Shown here: in pieces, positions 1 to 7,793 of the stretch | Numbering within the stretch: the stretch's first letter is position 1 | Layout: each line of letters begins with the position of its first letter | DNA from: an uncultured Lachnospiraceae bacterium | Lineage (GTDB): Bacteria > Bacillota > Clostridia > Lachnospirales > Lachnospiraceae | DNA length: 15,240 nt | NCBI GenBank assembly: GCA_902489645.1 | Contig: CABUAW010000057.1 | Location: 1 to 15,240, forward strand | Direction: 5' to 3' | Position numbers and translations under genes: made by a program | Notes under the pieces: generated by a model | The model's database searches: none | What the model was told of the DNA's origin: nothing | What the model saw: the letters and a program-made list of their open reading frames with translations, nothing else

Positions 1-1324
1 AAGTCACCTGCCCGTCGCTTCCGGCTTTGTAAGCTTCATAAAACTGCATGGCCTCGTCATATCTGCCTTCATTGATTGCATCAATTTTATCACATATGTG
101 TTCATCGGCTGCAGCCAGCGCCAGTGCGTCGTCCCGCAGAGCCGTCCGCTCCTCTTCCGTCAATATGCTGATGGCCGTCCTTTCCGTATACCAGTTCGGT
201 TCCACGGCATTTTCCACGGGAATGACCCTGTTGGATACATACTGAAAACCTCCGTCCAACAGAGGCCGAATGACGACTTCGTGAGAAAAAGCCCGTTCCA
301 TCATCTTTTCCGGCCAGACCGCATCCACAGTCAATGTCAGCGTACCGTCATTATTCTCCCTGTAATCCACGACCTCCGGATAGGGAATGTTTGTGATTCT
401 CGCCACGTCATTCATCCCCCTTGGCCGGTATTGATAAACATTACTTTCCACATGGTAGACGGTTCGTTTTCGCAGCGTATCCGTGTCTAAATTAAAATAT
501 TTTAAAAACAGGCCTTCAAACGTGTCTCCCGGAATTTCATACCGCTCGTCTTCCGAACCCACACCGTAGGGTGATTCGCAGCCATAGGCCATCAGATACA
601 AGGGCTCGAATAAATCATAAAAATTCAACGTATTAAAATTCGTCTCGTCCCAGTCAACAATGAACATATTATTCAGGTAATAATTCACCGGCGCCACATA
701 GCGCCGACAGGCTTCCAGGCACTCATCCTCCAGAGGTTTTACACGAATCGCCGTATACCCCATGCTTTTTTCATAGCCCTCCGGTAAAGAGCGCTCAAAA
801 AACAAATACCCTTTATCCGAATACACCCAGGATACTGCCGTAAATTCTTCCCTGAATCCGGCCTTCGGCTGATTTTCCTCCCAGTTGACCACACATTTAA
901 GGATTTCCACCCTATCTCCGTCAGAAGAAAATTCATAGTAATTAAAACTTCCCGAAGACATTAAAATAATCAGCCCTACTTCCCCCGGCTGGCCCTGGCT
1001 GACCTTTTGACAAAAATCTTCAACCGGTTTTGGATGTGTCATATTCAGTTGATGCTCCGCATCCACCGCACTGTAACCAAGCTCTCCAAGACGATTCAAA
1101 ATCCTTTCTTTTGTCTCCAATGTTCCCAGTGTACCGGCCGCTGACGCAGACCTGTATATATCCTGAAAACAGGCTCCGGCCGCGGCCCCGTCGTCCAATA
1201 TATCTTTCTCAGCGCCTTCCTGTGTCGTTTTACTGCATCCGTTCACTATAAACACTATCAGAATACAGCCAAGGACACATCGCAGAGTTCTCATAAAATT
1301 CGGAATTAATAATCTTCGTATCAT
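1..1324 (-). CDS. Putative lipoprotein, 3' end cut by the window edge (possibly DUF6070 family)
   Basis: An open frame of 441 codons runs from ATG at 1324 to the window edge without a stop, so the C-terminus is missing. The start is set by an excellent AAAGGAGG six bases upstream. The N-terminus is a lipoprotein signal: basic residues, a hydrophobic stretch, then V-N-G-C with the lipidated Cys at about residue 30, so the mature protein should be anchored outside the membrane. The rest is a soluble, acidic, aromatic-rich domain without membrane segments. From memory, motifs such as NIPYPEVV, RVKPL and FSHEVVIRPL with DGGFQYVSN resemble Lachnospiraceae lipoproteins filed under DUF6070; this was not checked. 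The last visible 60 residues look helical and may be an added domain. Function is unknown. It follows the ABC permease gene after 82 bases but has its own promoter and two operator-like dyads, so it is probably regulated separately. Confidence 0.8.
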   Translation of the reverse strand, partial: MIRRLLIPNFMRTLRCVLGCILIVFIVNGCSKTTQEGAEKDILDDGAAAGACFQDIYRSASAAGTLGTLETKERILNRLGELGYSAVDAEHQLNMTHPKPVEDFCQKVSQGQPGEVGLIILMSSGSFNYYEFSSDGDRVEILKCVVNWEENQPKAGFREEFTAVSWVYSDKGYLFFERSLPEGYEKSMGYTAIRVKPLEDECLEACRRYVAPVNYYLNNMFIVDWDETNFNTLNFYDLFEPLYLMAYGCESPYGVGSEDERYEIPGDTFEGLFLKYFNLDTDTLRKRTVYHVESNVYQYRPRGMNDVARITNIPYPEVVDYRENNDGTLTLTVDAVWPEKMMERAFSHEVVIRPLLDGGFQYVSNRVIPVENAVEPNWYTERTAISILTEEERTALRDDALALAAADEHICDKIDAINEGRYDEAMQFYEAYKAGSDGQVT

Positions 1325-1342
1325 ATTTAACCTCCTTTATCT

Positions 1343-1397
1343 TACAAATGTAGGATTTATATTCTTTAATATTACACTTGTAAGATAAGGAAGTCAA
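1343..1397 (-). promoter_or_regulatory. Lipoprotein gene promoter with two TACA-N2-TGTA dyads
   Basis: Read on the minus strand, TTGACT (1392-1397) and TAATAT (1369-1374) are separated by 17 bp, a good sigma-A promoter. One dyad, TTACACTTGTAA on the plus strand (1372-1383), covers the spacer/-10 junction. A second, TACAAATGTA (1343-1352), lies just past the expected start of transcription. Their centres are 30 bp apart, about three helical turns, so both sit on one face. The larger region is also a 16-bp inverted repeat with one mismatch (1337-1352 against 1373-1388). TACANNTGTA is the known operator core of CopY and of the related BlaI/MecI repressors, so repression by such a protein is inferred. 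No such regulator gene lies in the window. Confidence 0.65.
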
Positions 1398-1406
1398 TAT
1401 CTATTT

Positions 1407-4040
1407 TTATTCGGTTTCCCGCAGTCTCTCTACAATACTCTTTTTCTGTATGCGCCGGTATGCGGCCAGCGGAGCGATAACTGCTACCAGAAAAAGCAAC
1501 GGAAGCATTATCAGGAAAGGCAATATCTGAAAATGATATTCAAAAAATGCAAGCATATGATTAAAGGCACTAAGCAGCCGCCAGGCGATTAAGCTTCCCA
1601 AAACCAGACTGATTATTCCGGCAATGCCCACATAGCTGACGCCTTCAATAATCAACATTTTCTGAAGCTGCCGATTTGTCATTCCTATACTCTGAAGCAT
1701 GGCAAATTCCCGTTTTCTTGCAATAATTCCGGTGATGACAGCATTAATAAAATTCAATATGCCAATCAGGGCAATGACCGCGGCCAGGGCTATGCCAATC
1801 GTTCCGATAACACGAACCATACCGTCGAATTCCTCCCGAATATTATTTTTTGAGAGGTATCCCATCGAAGTTCCCAAAGTTTCCGTATAAGTTTTAAGGC
1901 TGTTTTCAAAGGCTTCCTGCGCATCCCCTTCCACCTTATAGGACACGGCAAACTGCTGTGCAAAAGGATTCGCTTCAAATTCCTTCAACGGAAGCACCAA
2001 ATCCATGCCGTTTACCGTGTATAAATGCGTATCCATACTGTATGGAATGGATACAACGGCCATGACCTCATAGGTTTTTGTCTCCAGATGGTCATACCAG
2101 ACGTCCAGGGTTTCGCCATTTTCGTCCTTCACTTCATGGACCTCGGAATCCTCCGTTCTTTGTACGATTTGAATGATATCTCCCGGACGGTATACCCGTT
2201 CTTCGCTGGTAAAATCACCGCAGCCTGTAATCTCCCCCGCCAGAATGTAATTACCGGACTGAAATTTTTCGATATCCAGTTCTCCCTCAATAACCTGCAG
2301 ATTTTCCAGTAAAGAGGAACTGTAACCGTAATAATGGGTGGATAGAGGAAGTTCTTTATTCATCACCTTTTCCAGTCTCAATTCTGTGTCTTCATTCCGA
2401 ATTAATTTTCCCGACGCATCCAGTTTTTGATATCGCTCCAACGCCGTATCGTCCATTTTAATGGTAACGATACCATAAGGAAACCAATACATTTCATTTT
2501 TCTCAATAATGCCCTTCTGCGCGTCTGCCATTGACAGATAAGCATCATCTATCGTAAAGTCTCCATCACGATAGCCGCTGGTAATATTTACGCTGCCGAG
2601 AACAAAATCTCCGACCATACGTTCTTCCAAAAATTTTTCAATACGCAGGCTTCCAACGCCGGTCATGACGACGGTCAGTAAAATGACGCTCAGGGAAATA
2701 GCCGCTACCACCACCGATGTTTTCTTTTTATTTCGGCCCATGTTGGCCATGGCCATGGCAAATATGCTGAAATTTCGTTCTTTTCTCTTTTTATTTTTCG
2801 CCTCGCTGCTGCCCTCCGTATATTTCACCGCTTCGACCGGAGATACGCTCCCGGCAATCTTTCCCGGTTTCCGGCAGCTTAAGAAGACCGTAAGTATGGA
2901 AAACAAAGCGCCTAAAACAATTATCAGCGGATTGAATTTCAGGGTAATGTCATTTTCATATTGCATAAAACTCATTGCAAAAGGCAGGGTGTATTTGCCA
3001 ATGCCATATCCCAGGGCCAAACCAATGGGAATTCCAATTCCCGATAACATAATGGCCTGACGGCTTACCAGACGGTGAATCTGACGTTTCGTCGTTCCAA
3101 TCGTTTTGAGCAGCCCGTAAAACCGTATATCCGATACGACAGAAATCTGAAAAATGTTGTAAATAATCAAATAACCCGTAAGCAATGTGACCAGAACCGC
3201 CGCCGCCAAAAAAACGTAGGTCAGCGGGTCTACGGATTCTAAACGGCTCTGCATATAAGCCCAATTGACACCATAATCTAATTCGGTGCCCGGAATATAT
3301 CCGGCATTTTCAATAACCGTGCGAACCTTTTCTTCCAGCTTTGACGTTCCAGAGAAAAAGAGATGAATCTGCAGCAGGCCAACGCCGCTATTATCATCCG
3401 AATAATTTTTATACCAATCCAGGAAATCCTCGTCTGTCCAATCCCCTCGAAGTTCATTCCAAAATGTCTCAGATAGAAATAACTCACTGGCATGACTGAC
3501 GTAATCTCCTTTATACCAGCCGCTGACAACAAATTCCTTTTCAATCATCCGGCCGCAAAACTCAAATTTTAAAGGAATCGTCACGCCAATTCGATGTTCG
3601 ACTTGAAGTTCATCCATCACAATCGTATCGACGACAACTTCATTTTCTTCCACCGGAAGATGACCTTCCTCCAGGTGAATAAAATAATCCTCCAAATCCT
3701 TTTCATCCGGCACATATCGAAGTTCGGCCTGCCGTTTCATAATATTTTCGGCATAACCAAGGAAAATATTGTAACTGCTCCGTTTAACCAGCGGGTCCGC
3801 TGAAACCTTTTCGTATTGTTCCATCGTCGCCCGTTTAATTCCCGCATGAAATTTTCCTCCGACCTCGTGCATCGTCTGCTCCTGGGCCACCTGAATCATA
3901 CCACCGCACAAAGAAAATACCGCAGTAAAAAGCATTCCCGTAAGAATAATCGCCAGTACGGCAAAGAGGTTGCGCATCCGGTTATTTTTAAGACTCTTTT
4001 CCGAAAGCCGCCGGATGACTGCCTGATTATTATTTCTCAT
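1407..4040 (-). CDS. ABC transporter permease with two FtsX domains and two large ectodomains
   Basis: An 877-residue membrane protein if started at ATG 4040. That start has GGGGAGGTG seven bases upstream and overlaps the ATPase stop by 11 bases; an upstream in-frame start at 4073 would add 11 residues without a good binding site. Order: TM1 (about 24-46), ectodomain (about 50-270), three TMs forming the first FtsX domain (about 275-400), TM5 (about 435-460), a second ectodomain (about 460-735), and three TMs of the second FtsX domain (about 740-870). Each FtsX domain carries the cytoplasmic coupling motif after its first helix (LKTIGTTKRQ and LQSIGMTNRQ). Family members use ATP to drive mechanical work on lipids, peptides or peptidoglycan enzymes rather than classic translocation. 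The gene lies with an ATPase and a two-component system, so peptide export, detoxification or sensing is likely. BceB-type permeases are smaller with 10 TMs, so this is not a standard BceB. Confidence 0.9.
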   Translation of the reverse strand: MRNNNQAVIRRLSEKSLKNNRMRNLFAVLAIILTGMLFTAVFSLCGGMIQVAQEQTMHEVGGKFHAGIKRATMEQYEKVSADPLVKRSSYNIFLGYAENIMKRQAELRYVPDEKDLEDYFIHLEEGHLPVEENEVVVDTIVMDELQVEHRIGVTIPLKFEFCGRMIEKEFVVSGWYKGDYVSHASELFLSETFWNELRGDWTDEDFLDWYKNYSDDNSGVGLLQIHLFFSGTSKLEEKVRTVIENAGYIPGTELDYGVNWAYMQSRLESVDPLTYVFLAAAVLVTLLTGYLIIYNIFQISVVSDIRFYGLLKTIGTTKRQIHRLVSRQAIMLSGIGIPIGLALGYGIGKYTLPFAMSFMQYENDITLKFNPLIIVLGALFSILTVFLSCRKPGKIAGSVSPVEAVKYTEGSSEAKNKKRKERNFSIFAMAMANMGRNKKKTSVVVAAISLSVILLTVVMTGVGSLRIEKFLEERMVGDFVLGSVNITSGYRDGDFTIDDAYLSMADAQKGIIEKNEMYWFPYGIVTIKMDDTALERYQKLDASGKLIRNEDTELRLEKVMNKELPLSTHYYGYSSSLLENLQVIEGELDIEKFQSGNYILAGEITGCGDFTSEERVYRPGDIIQIVQRTEDSEVHEVKDENGETLDVWYDHLETKTYEVMAVVSIPYSMDTHLYTVNGMDLVLPLKEFEANPFAQQFAVSYKVEGDAQEAFENSLKTYTETLGTSMGYLSKNNIREEFDGMVRVIGTIGIALAAVIALIGILNFINAVITGIIARKREFAMLQSIGMTNRQLQKMLIIEGVSYVGIAGIISLVLGSLIAWRLLSAFNHMLAFFEYHFQILPFLIMLPLLFLVAVIAPLAAYRRIQKKSIVERLRETE

Positions 4041-4728
4041 ACCGGACACCTCCCCGGACAGAATCGCCGACAATCCGGCCGTCTTCGATGTGAATTACCC
4101 GGCCGCAGAGCTGGGCCAGCGCCTCATTATGGGTAATCATAACAATGGTCTGATGAAACCGTTCTCCGGTCAGCTTCAAAAGTCCCAATACTTCCTGAGT
4201 TGTCTTGCTGTCCAGATTTCCTGTCGGTTCATCAGCCAGGATAATCGCCGGTTTTGATGCCAGCGCCCTGGCTATGGCCACCCGCTGCTGCTGACCGCCG
4301 GAAAGCTGATTCGGAAGATTATTCATTTTATCCTCAATACCGAGCATTTCGACAATCTCATGAATATAACGCTTATCGACACGCCGTCCGTCCAATTCCA
4401 CCGGAAGGGTAATATTTTCCCGGACACTCAAAATTGGCACCAAATTATAGCTCTGAAAAATAAATCCGATACGCCGTCTCCGAAAAATTGTCAATTCATT
4501 CTCATTTAAACGAAATATCTCCTTTCCGGCCACCGTTACCGTTCCCGATGTGGCATAATCCAGTCCTCCAAGCATATGGAGCAAGGTAGATTTTCCAGAA
4601 CCGGAAGTGCCGACAACCGCTGTAAACTCCCCTTCCTCTATGCTTAAATTTATGCCGTCCAGGGCTTTTACCAGAGCGGCGCCCTTTCCGTAATATTTTT
4701 TTAAATCCTTTGTTTCCAATATTTTCAT
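4030..4728 (-). CDS. ABC transporter ATP-binding protein, MacB/LolD/BceA type
   Basis: A complete 232-residue nucleotide-binding subunit that should power the adjacent FtsX-type permease at the inner membrane face. Visible motifs: Walker A GTSGSGKST (40-48), Q-loop Gln92, signature LSGGQ (142-146), Walker B IILADE (162-167) with DEPTGNLDS, and the switch His200. The tail DEPTGNLDS and the FQSYNLVP segment are typical of the MacB/LolD/FtsE-like class. An in-frame TTG at 4734 is possible, but GGGGG sits eight bases before ATG 4728 and only two before the TTG, so ATG 4728 is preferred. The stop overlaps the permease start by 11 bases, indicating translational coupling. The 99-base gap upstream holds a probable regulator dyad, so this gene may start a separate transcript induced by the neighbouring response regulator. 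Confidence 0.95.
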   Translation of the reverse strand: MKILETKDLKKYYGKGAALVKALDGINLSIEEGEFTAVVGTSGSGKSTLLHMLGGLDYATSGTVTVAGKEIFRLNENELTIFRRRRIGFIFQSYNLVPILSVRENITLPVELDGRRVDKRYIHEIVEMLGIEDKMNNLPNQLSGGQQQRVAIARALASKPAIILADEPTGNLDSKTTQEVLGLLKLTGERFHQTIVMITHNEALAQLCGRVIHIEDGRIVGDSVRGGVRYEK

Positions 4729-4809
4729 GAACAAGGCCCCCTTTGTTTGATTTGTCTTTATTCTACCATCCGCTCCTTACAGCGTTCTGACAAAAAAGAA
4801 GGCAAGTCC

Positions 4810-4823
4810 TTACAGTTTTGTAA
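4810..4823 (-). promoter_or_regulatory. TTACA-N4-TGTAA dyad upstream of the ABC ATPase gene (Bce-type operator)
   Basis: The plus strand reads TTACAGTTTTGTAA, a perfect 5-4-5 inverted repeat that extends by one more pair on each side. It lies just after the kinase stop, about 80 bases before the ATPase start. This matches the TNACA-N4-TGTAA consensus described for BceR-like regulators, which bind upstream of their transporter promoters. A related half-site, TTACA at 4777-4781, lies 33 bp nearer the gene. A possible -10 is TAGAAT on the minus strand (4760-4765), with no good -35, as expected for an activated promoter. The stem could also form in RNA, but no U-run follows it, so I do not read it as a terminator. 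Confidence 0.55.
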
Positions 4824-4827
4824 GAAC

Positions 4828-5755
4828 TTACCCTCTGTTCAATAAAAACACTGAAAAACAGCTTCCCTCGCCCGGATTCGACGCCACCGTCACATAACCC
4901 TTTTCACTTTGCAAAATCAACTGGGACAGATAAAGCCCAAGGCCATTGCCATCATTCGAACCGGTCTGCGCTCCCCGGTAAAAACGCTGAAAAATTTTCG
5001 GATATTCCTTCTCGGATATGCCCATTCCTTCGTCCTTAATGGTTATCCGGGTATAAATATCCAATCGGTACCATTCCAATCTCTATCCGGCTGTTTTCCG
5101 GCGAATATTTCACGGCATTTTCCAAAATATTTGCCATCGCTTCCGCCGTCCATTTTGGATTATGCCATAAAGTCCTGTCCTGAAATTCTTCCATAATAAT
5201 CTCAATCTTCTTTTTTGAGGCCTGGGCATAGACGGAGCCGACAGCCAAAGCCAATGTCGGCTTAATCCCGATATTTTCAGCCTTAAAATCAATGATACCA
5301 TTTTCAAGACGGGAGGCCTTAATCAGATTTTGCATCAGCCACTGCATCTTTTCCGCCTGCGCTTTTGTACGCTCTAAAAATTCCTTTCGGCCCGCCTCAT
5401 CCATCGCTTCATCCAGCATAATTTCCGTGTTCATCACAATATTTGCCAACGGTGTTTTTAACTGGTGCGATAAATCCGAAATCAGCTCCATAACCTGATT
5501 TTTCTCAGAAACCGCCAGCCGCTCCTTGGAAGAGGCCTCAATTAAAATCTGGCGAAGCTGGCTGAGTATTCTGGATTCCCGTGTTTCCTGAATATCCTGC
5601 GTATTTTTGTCATTAAAATTCCATTGCTGATAATCTTCAAGCATATCGTCCATCTTTTTTAATTGCCGGAAATAATAAGCGGCCCATAAAATCAGGGCCG
5701 CCAGACACATCAAAATTCCAATCCCCAGACCAATATCCAACATGCGCATCGTCAT
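4828..5755 (-). pseudogene. Sensor histidine kinase split by a frameshift
   Basis: Two overlapping frames together encode one HisKA/HATPase kinase of about 308 residues. The first (ATG 5755 to a stop at 5036, 239 aa) has one N-terminal TM (about 7-27), no extracellular sensor domain, an H-box DLSHQLKTPLAN with His97, and an N-box around NILENAVKYSP. The second (5079 to 4828) supplies the G1 box DEGMGIS, F-box FQRFYRG and G2 box GNGLGLYLS. Homology should cross from one frame to the other between 5080 and 5060, which implies one extra base or two missing bases. The first product alone would lack most of the ATP-binding pocket. The start overlaps the regulator stop as ATGA with GGAGG seven bases upstream. 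A kinase without a sensor domain beside an FtsX-type transporter fits sensing through the transporter. Whether this is a true mutation, a sequencing error or recoding cannot be told here. Confidence 0.85.
5060..5081 (-). other. Frameshift junction in the histidine kinase
   Basis: Reading moves from codons ending in R-I-E-I (frame of 5755) to codons starting around Y-R-L-D (frame of 5079), a shift of +1 in the direction of reading. The heptamer GATTGGA occurs twice here on the minus strand (5075-5081 and 5060-5066). There is no homopolymer long enough to suggest a simple run-length error, and no A6G or similar slippery site. Confidence 0.75.
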
Positions 5756-6438
5756 AAATTATCCTCCCAGAGATATCCCATGCCATGAATGGTTCGGATA
5801 TGGTTTTCGCCAATTTTTTTACGCAAACGGCTGATATTTACCGGAAGGGTATTCTCCTCTACAAAATTGCCGTCATCGTCCCAAATCCGTTCTAAAATCT
5901 GTTCCTTTAATAGAACCCGGTTCTTGTTTTCCATAAAATATTGAAGCAGACGAAATTCGGTCAGACTGACATCCAATATATCACTGCCGCGATACACACG
6001 CAGGTTTCCCGGGTATAAACGTATGGAACCGGAAACCAGTACCGTTTCAGGCTTCCCATGGCCAACGCTTATTTCCGATGAATTCTTACGTCTTAAAAGA
6101 TTTTCCAGACGGATTTTCAATACCGAAACAGAAAACGGCTTCGTCATATAGTCATCGGCGCCGCTTTTTAAACCCATGATTTCGTCCACTTCCATATCCC
6201 GGGCCGTCAGCATAAGTATCACCGCATCTGAAACTTCCCGAATCCTCCGGCACACTTCAATGCCATCGCCATCCGGTAAATTCAAATCTAAAATCACGCC
6301 CTCCGGATTTTCCTTTTCAAACAGACAAATTCCCTCTTTGGCCGAAGCCGCCGCCGCCACATCGTAGCCCTCCTGACTAAGGGCAAAGGTCAATCCGCGG
6401 CTCAGTCCAATATCATCCTCAATCACTAAAATTTTCAT
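5752..6438 (-). CDS. Response regulator, OmpR/PhoB family
   Basis: A complete 228-residue cytoplasmic transcription regulator. The receiver domain (1-115) has the acidic pair at residues 8-9, phospho-acceptor Asp51 in LDLNLPDGDG, Thr78 and Lys100 (MTKPF), so it should be phosphorylated by the adjacent kinase. A winged-helix DNA-binding domain (about 130-228) contains LTEFRLLQYF and a recognition helix around ENTLPVNISRLRKKI, which resembles regulators of Bce- and Vir-type systems. The stop overlaps the kinase start as ATGA. The start lies seven bases after the kinase-like gene upstream, with only a weak ribosome binding site, so translation probably depends on coupling to that gene. The likely target is the TTACA-N4-TGTAA dyad upstream of the ABC ATPase gene. 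With the kinase split, its phosphorylation state is uncertain. Confidence 0.95.
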   Translation of the reverse strand: MKILVIEDDIGLSRGLTFALSQEGYDVAAAASAKEGICLFEKENPEGVILDLNLPDGDGIEVCRRIREVSDAVILMLTARDMEVDEIMGLKSGADDYMTKPFSVSVLKIRLENLLRRKNSSEISVGHGKPETVLVSGSIRLYPGNLRVYRGSDILDVSLTEFRLLQYFMENKNRVLLKEQILERIWDDDGNFVEENTLPVNISRLRKKIGENHIRTIHGMGYLWEDNL

Positions 6439-6445
6439 TGCAATT

Positions 6446-7030
6446 TTATTTTTCCGCTAACTGACAAATAAAATCCACGCAGGTATCTACCCCCAATGTG
6501 GAGGAACTCAGGCAAACATCATAAAAGTCCGCCACGCCAAACTCCGTATTGGTATAGTAGGAACAATATTTTCTCCGTGTTTTATCGACAGCCCGCATCC
6601 GCTCGATAATTTTTGATTCCGAAGCCTCCGGCATCTTTTCTTTCAAATGCATAATACGGAAATAAGGCTCCGCATGGACAAATACATGAAGCGTATTGTC
6701 AAATTCTCTGAGGATAGCATTGGCATTACGGCCGACAATGACACAATTTCCTTTTTCACCAATTTCCCGAATAACCTTTTTCTGAGCTGCAAATAACTTT
6801 TCATTTAACGGTTTATTATAAAAATCAAATAAACTCTGGGCAAAGCCAAAATTCATCGGCACCTTTTCATCCCATTTCTGCAGGCTTTCAACATCCACAT
6901 TGGAATGTTCGGCGGCCCGCAAAATAATCTCTTTATTGTAAAACTCATAACCCAGTTTTTCCGCCACTTTAAGGCCAATCGTACCGCCATAGGCTCCAAA
7001 TTCCCGGCTAATCGTAATAATTTTTCTCAT
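6446..7030 (-). CDS. Cytidylate kinase-like family protein
   Basis: A complete 194-residue protein of the cytidylate kinase-like P-loop family (the family usually called Cytidylate_kin2). It begins with ITISREFGAYGGTIG, the family's version of the nucleotide-binding loop (usual form REFGSGG), followed by KVAEKLGYEFYNKEII. A central VIVGRNANAIL segment and a lid-like part with RMRAVDKTRRKYCSYY also fit the family. True CMP kinases are longer and part of nucleotide metabolism; the substrate of these shorter relatives is not firmly known, so I do not call it Cmk. GAGGAGG precedes the start by nine bases. It lies 19 bases after the amino acid importer ATPase and seven bases before the response regulator, so it may link the two blocks in one transcript. 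Confidence 0.85.
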   Translation of the reverse strand: MRKIITISREFGAYGGTIGLKVAEKLGYEFYNKEIILRAAEHSNVDVESLQKWDEKVPMNFGFAQSLFDFYNKPLNEKLFAAQKKVIREIGEKGNCVIVGRNANAILREFDNTLHVFVHAEPYFRIMHLKEKMPEASESKIIERMRAVDKTRRKYCSYYTNTEFGVADFYDVCLSSSTLGVDTCVDFICQLAEK

Positions 7031-7049
7031 AAACCCCTTCCTCCTCAGC

Positions 7050-7793
7050 TTATAAAACTTTATTCAGGAAATCGATGGTTCTTGCCTCTTTCGGATGTTT
7101 GAGAACTTCCTCCGGCGTTCCCTGTTCCACAATATAACCGCCGTCCATAAAGACGATTCGGTTCGCAACTTCTCTGGCAAAACCAATCTCATGAGTAACA
7201 ACGACCATCGTCATACCGCCCCTGGCCAGTTCTTTCATAACTTCCAGAACCTCGCCGACCATCTCCGGGTCCAAGGCGGAAGTCGGTTCATCAAAGAGCA
7301 TGATATCCGGATTCATCGCCAGCGCCCTTGCAATCGCAACACGCTGTTTCTGACCGCCGGAAAGCTGCGGCGGATAGACATCGGCTTTCGCCTCCATACC
7401 AACGCGCTTCAAAAGCTGCATTCCCTTTTCCCGCGCTTCTTCCTTGGTCATCTTTTTTAATTCGACCGGAGCCAGCATAATATTCTCCATAACTGACATA
7501 TGCGGAAACAGGTTAAAATGCTGGAACACCATACCGATATTTTCACGGACTTTATTAATATCCACATGCTTATCGGTCACATCAAAGCCATCCACTATAA
7601 TCGTACCGCCCGTTGCCACCTCAAGCTGATTCAGGCAGCGCAGAAAGGTGGATTTGCCGCTTCCGGAAGGCCCGAGAAGAACAACAACCTCTCCTTCGGA
7701 GATATCCATACTGATATCCTTTAAAACTTCCAGTTTACCGAAACTTTTTTTCAGATTTTCTACATGAACTTTATTAGTATGCTTCTGTTCCAC
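7050..7793 (-). CDS. Polar amino acid ABC transporter ATP-binding protein (GlnQ-like)
   Basis: A complete 247-residue ATPase of the polar amino acid uptake family. Walker A GPSGSGKST (41-49), Q-loop Gln91 in FQHFNLFPHM, signature LSGGQ (144-148), Walker B IMLFDE (164-169) with DEPTSALDPE, and switch His201 in VVTHEIGFA are all present. The FNLFPH and EPTSALDPE segments are typical of GlnQ/HisP/ArtP proteins. The start is GTG at 7793, inside the permease gene and overlapping it by 20 bases; AAAGGAGG lies seven bases upstream and is part of the permease codons, so the two are translationally coupled. It should drive import through the adjacent permease with the binding lipoprotein encoded further upstream. 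The transported amino acid cannot be named from this subunit. Confidence 0.96.
   Translation of the reverse strand: MEQKHTNKVHVENLKKSFGKLEVLKDISMDISEGEVVVLLGPSGSGKSTFLRCLNQLEVATGGTIIVDGFDVTDKHVDINKVRENIGMVFQHFNLFPHMSVMENIMLAPVELKKMTKEEAREKGMQLLKRVGMEAKADVYPPQLSGGQKQRVAIARALAMNPDIMLFDEPTSALDPEMVGEVLEVMKELARGGMTMVVVTHEIGFAREVANRIVFMDGGYIVEQGTPEEVLKHPKEARTIDFLNKVL

Noticed and set aside
98..490. Plus-strand open frame of 130 codons
   Set aside because: Antisense to the lipoprotein gene, which has a signal peptide, lipobox, promoter and ribosome binding site.
4810..4823. Reading the dyad as the terminator of the kinase gene
   Set aside because: Six-base stem, no U-run directly after it on the minus strand; the match to a TTACA-N4-TGTAA operator explains it better.
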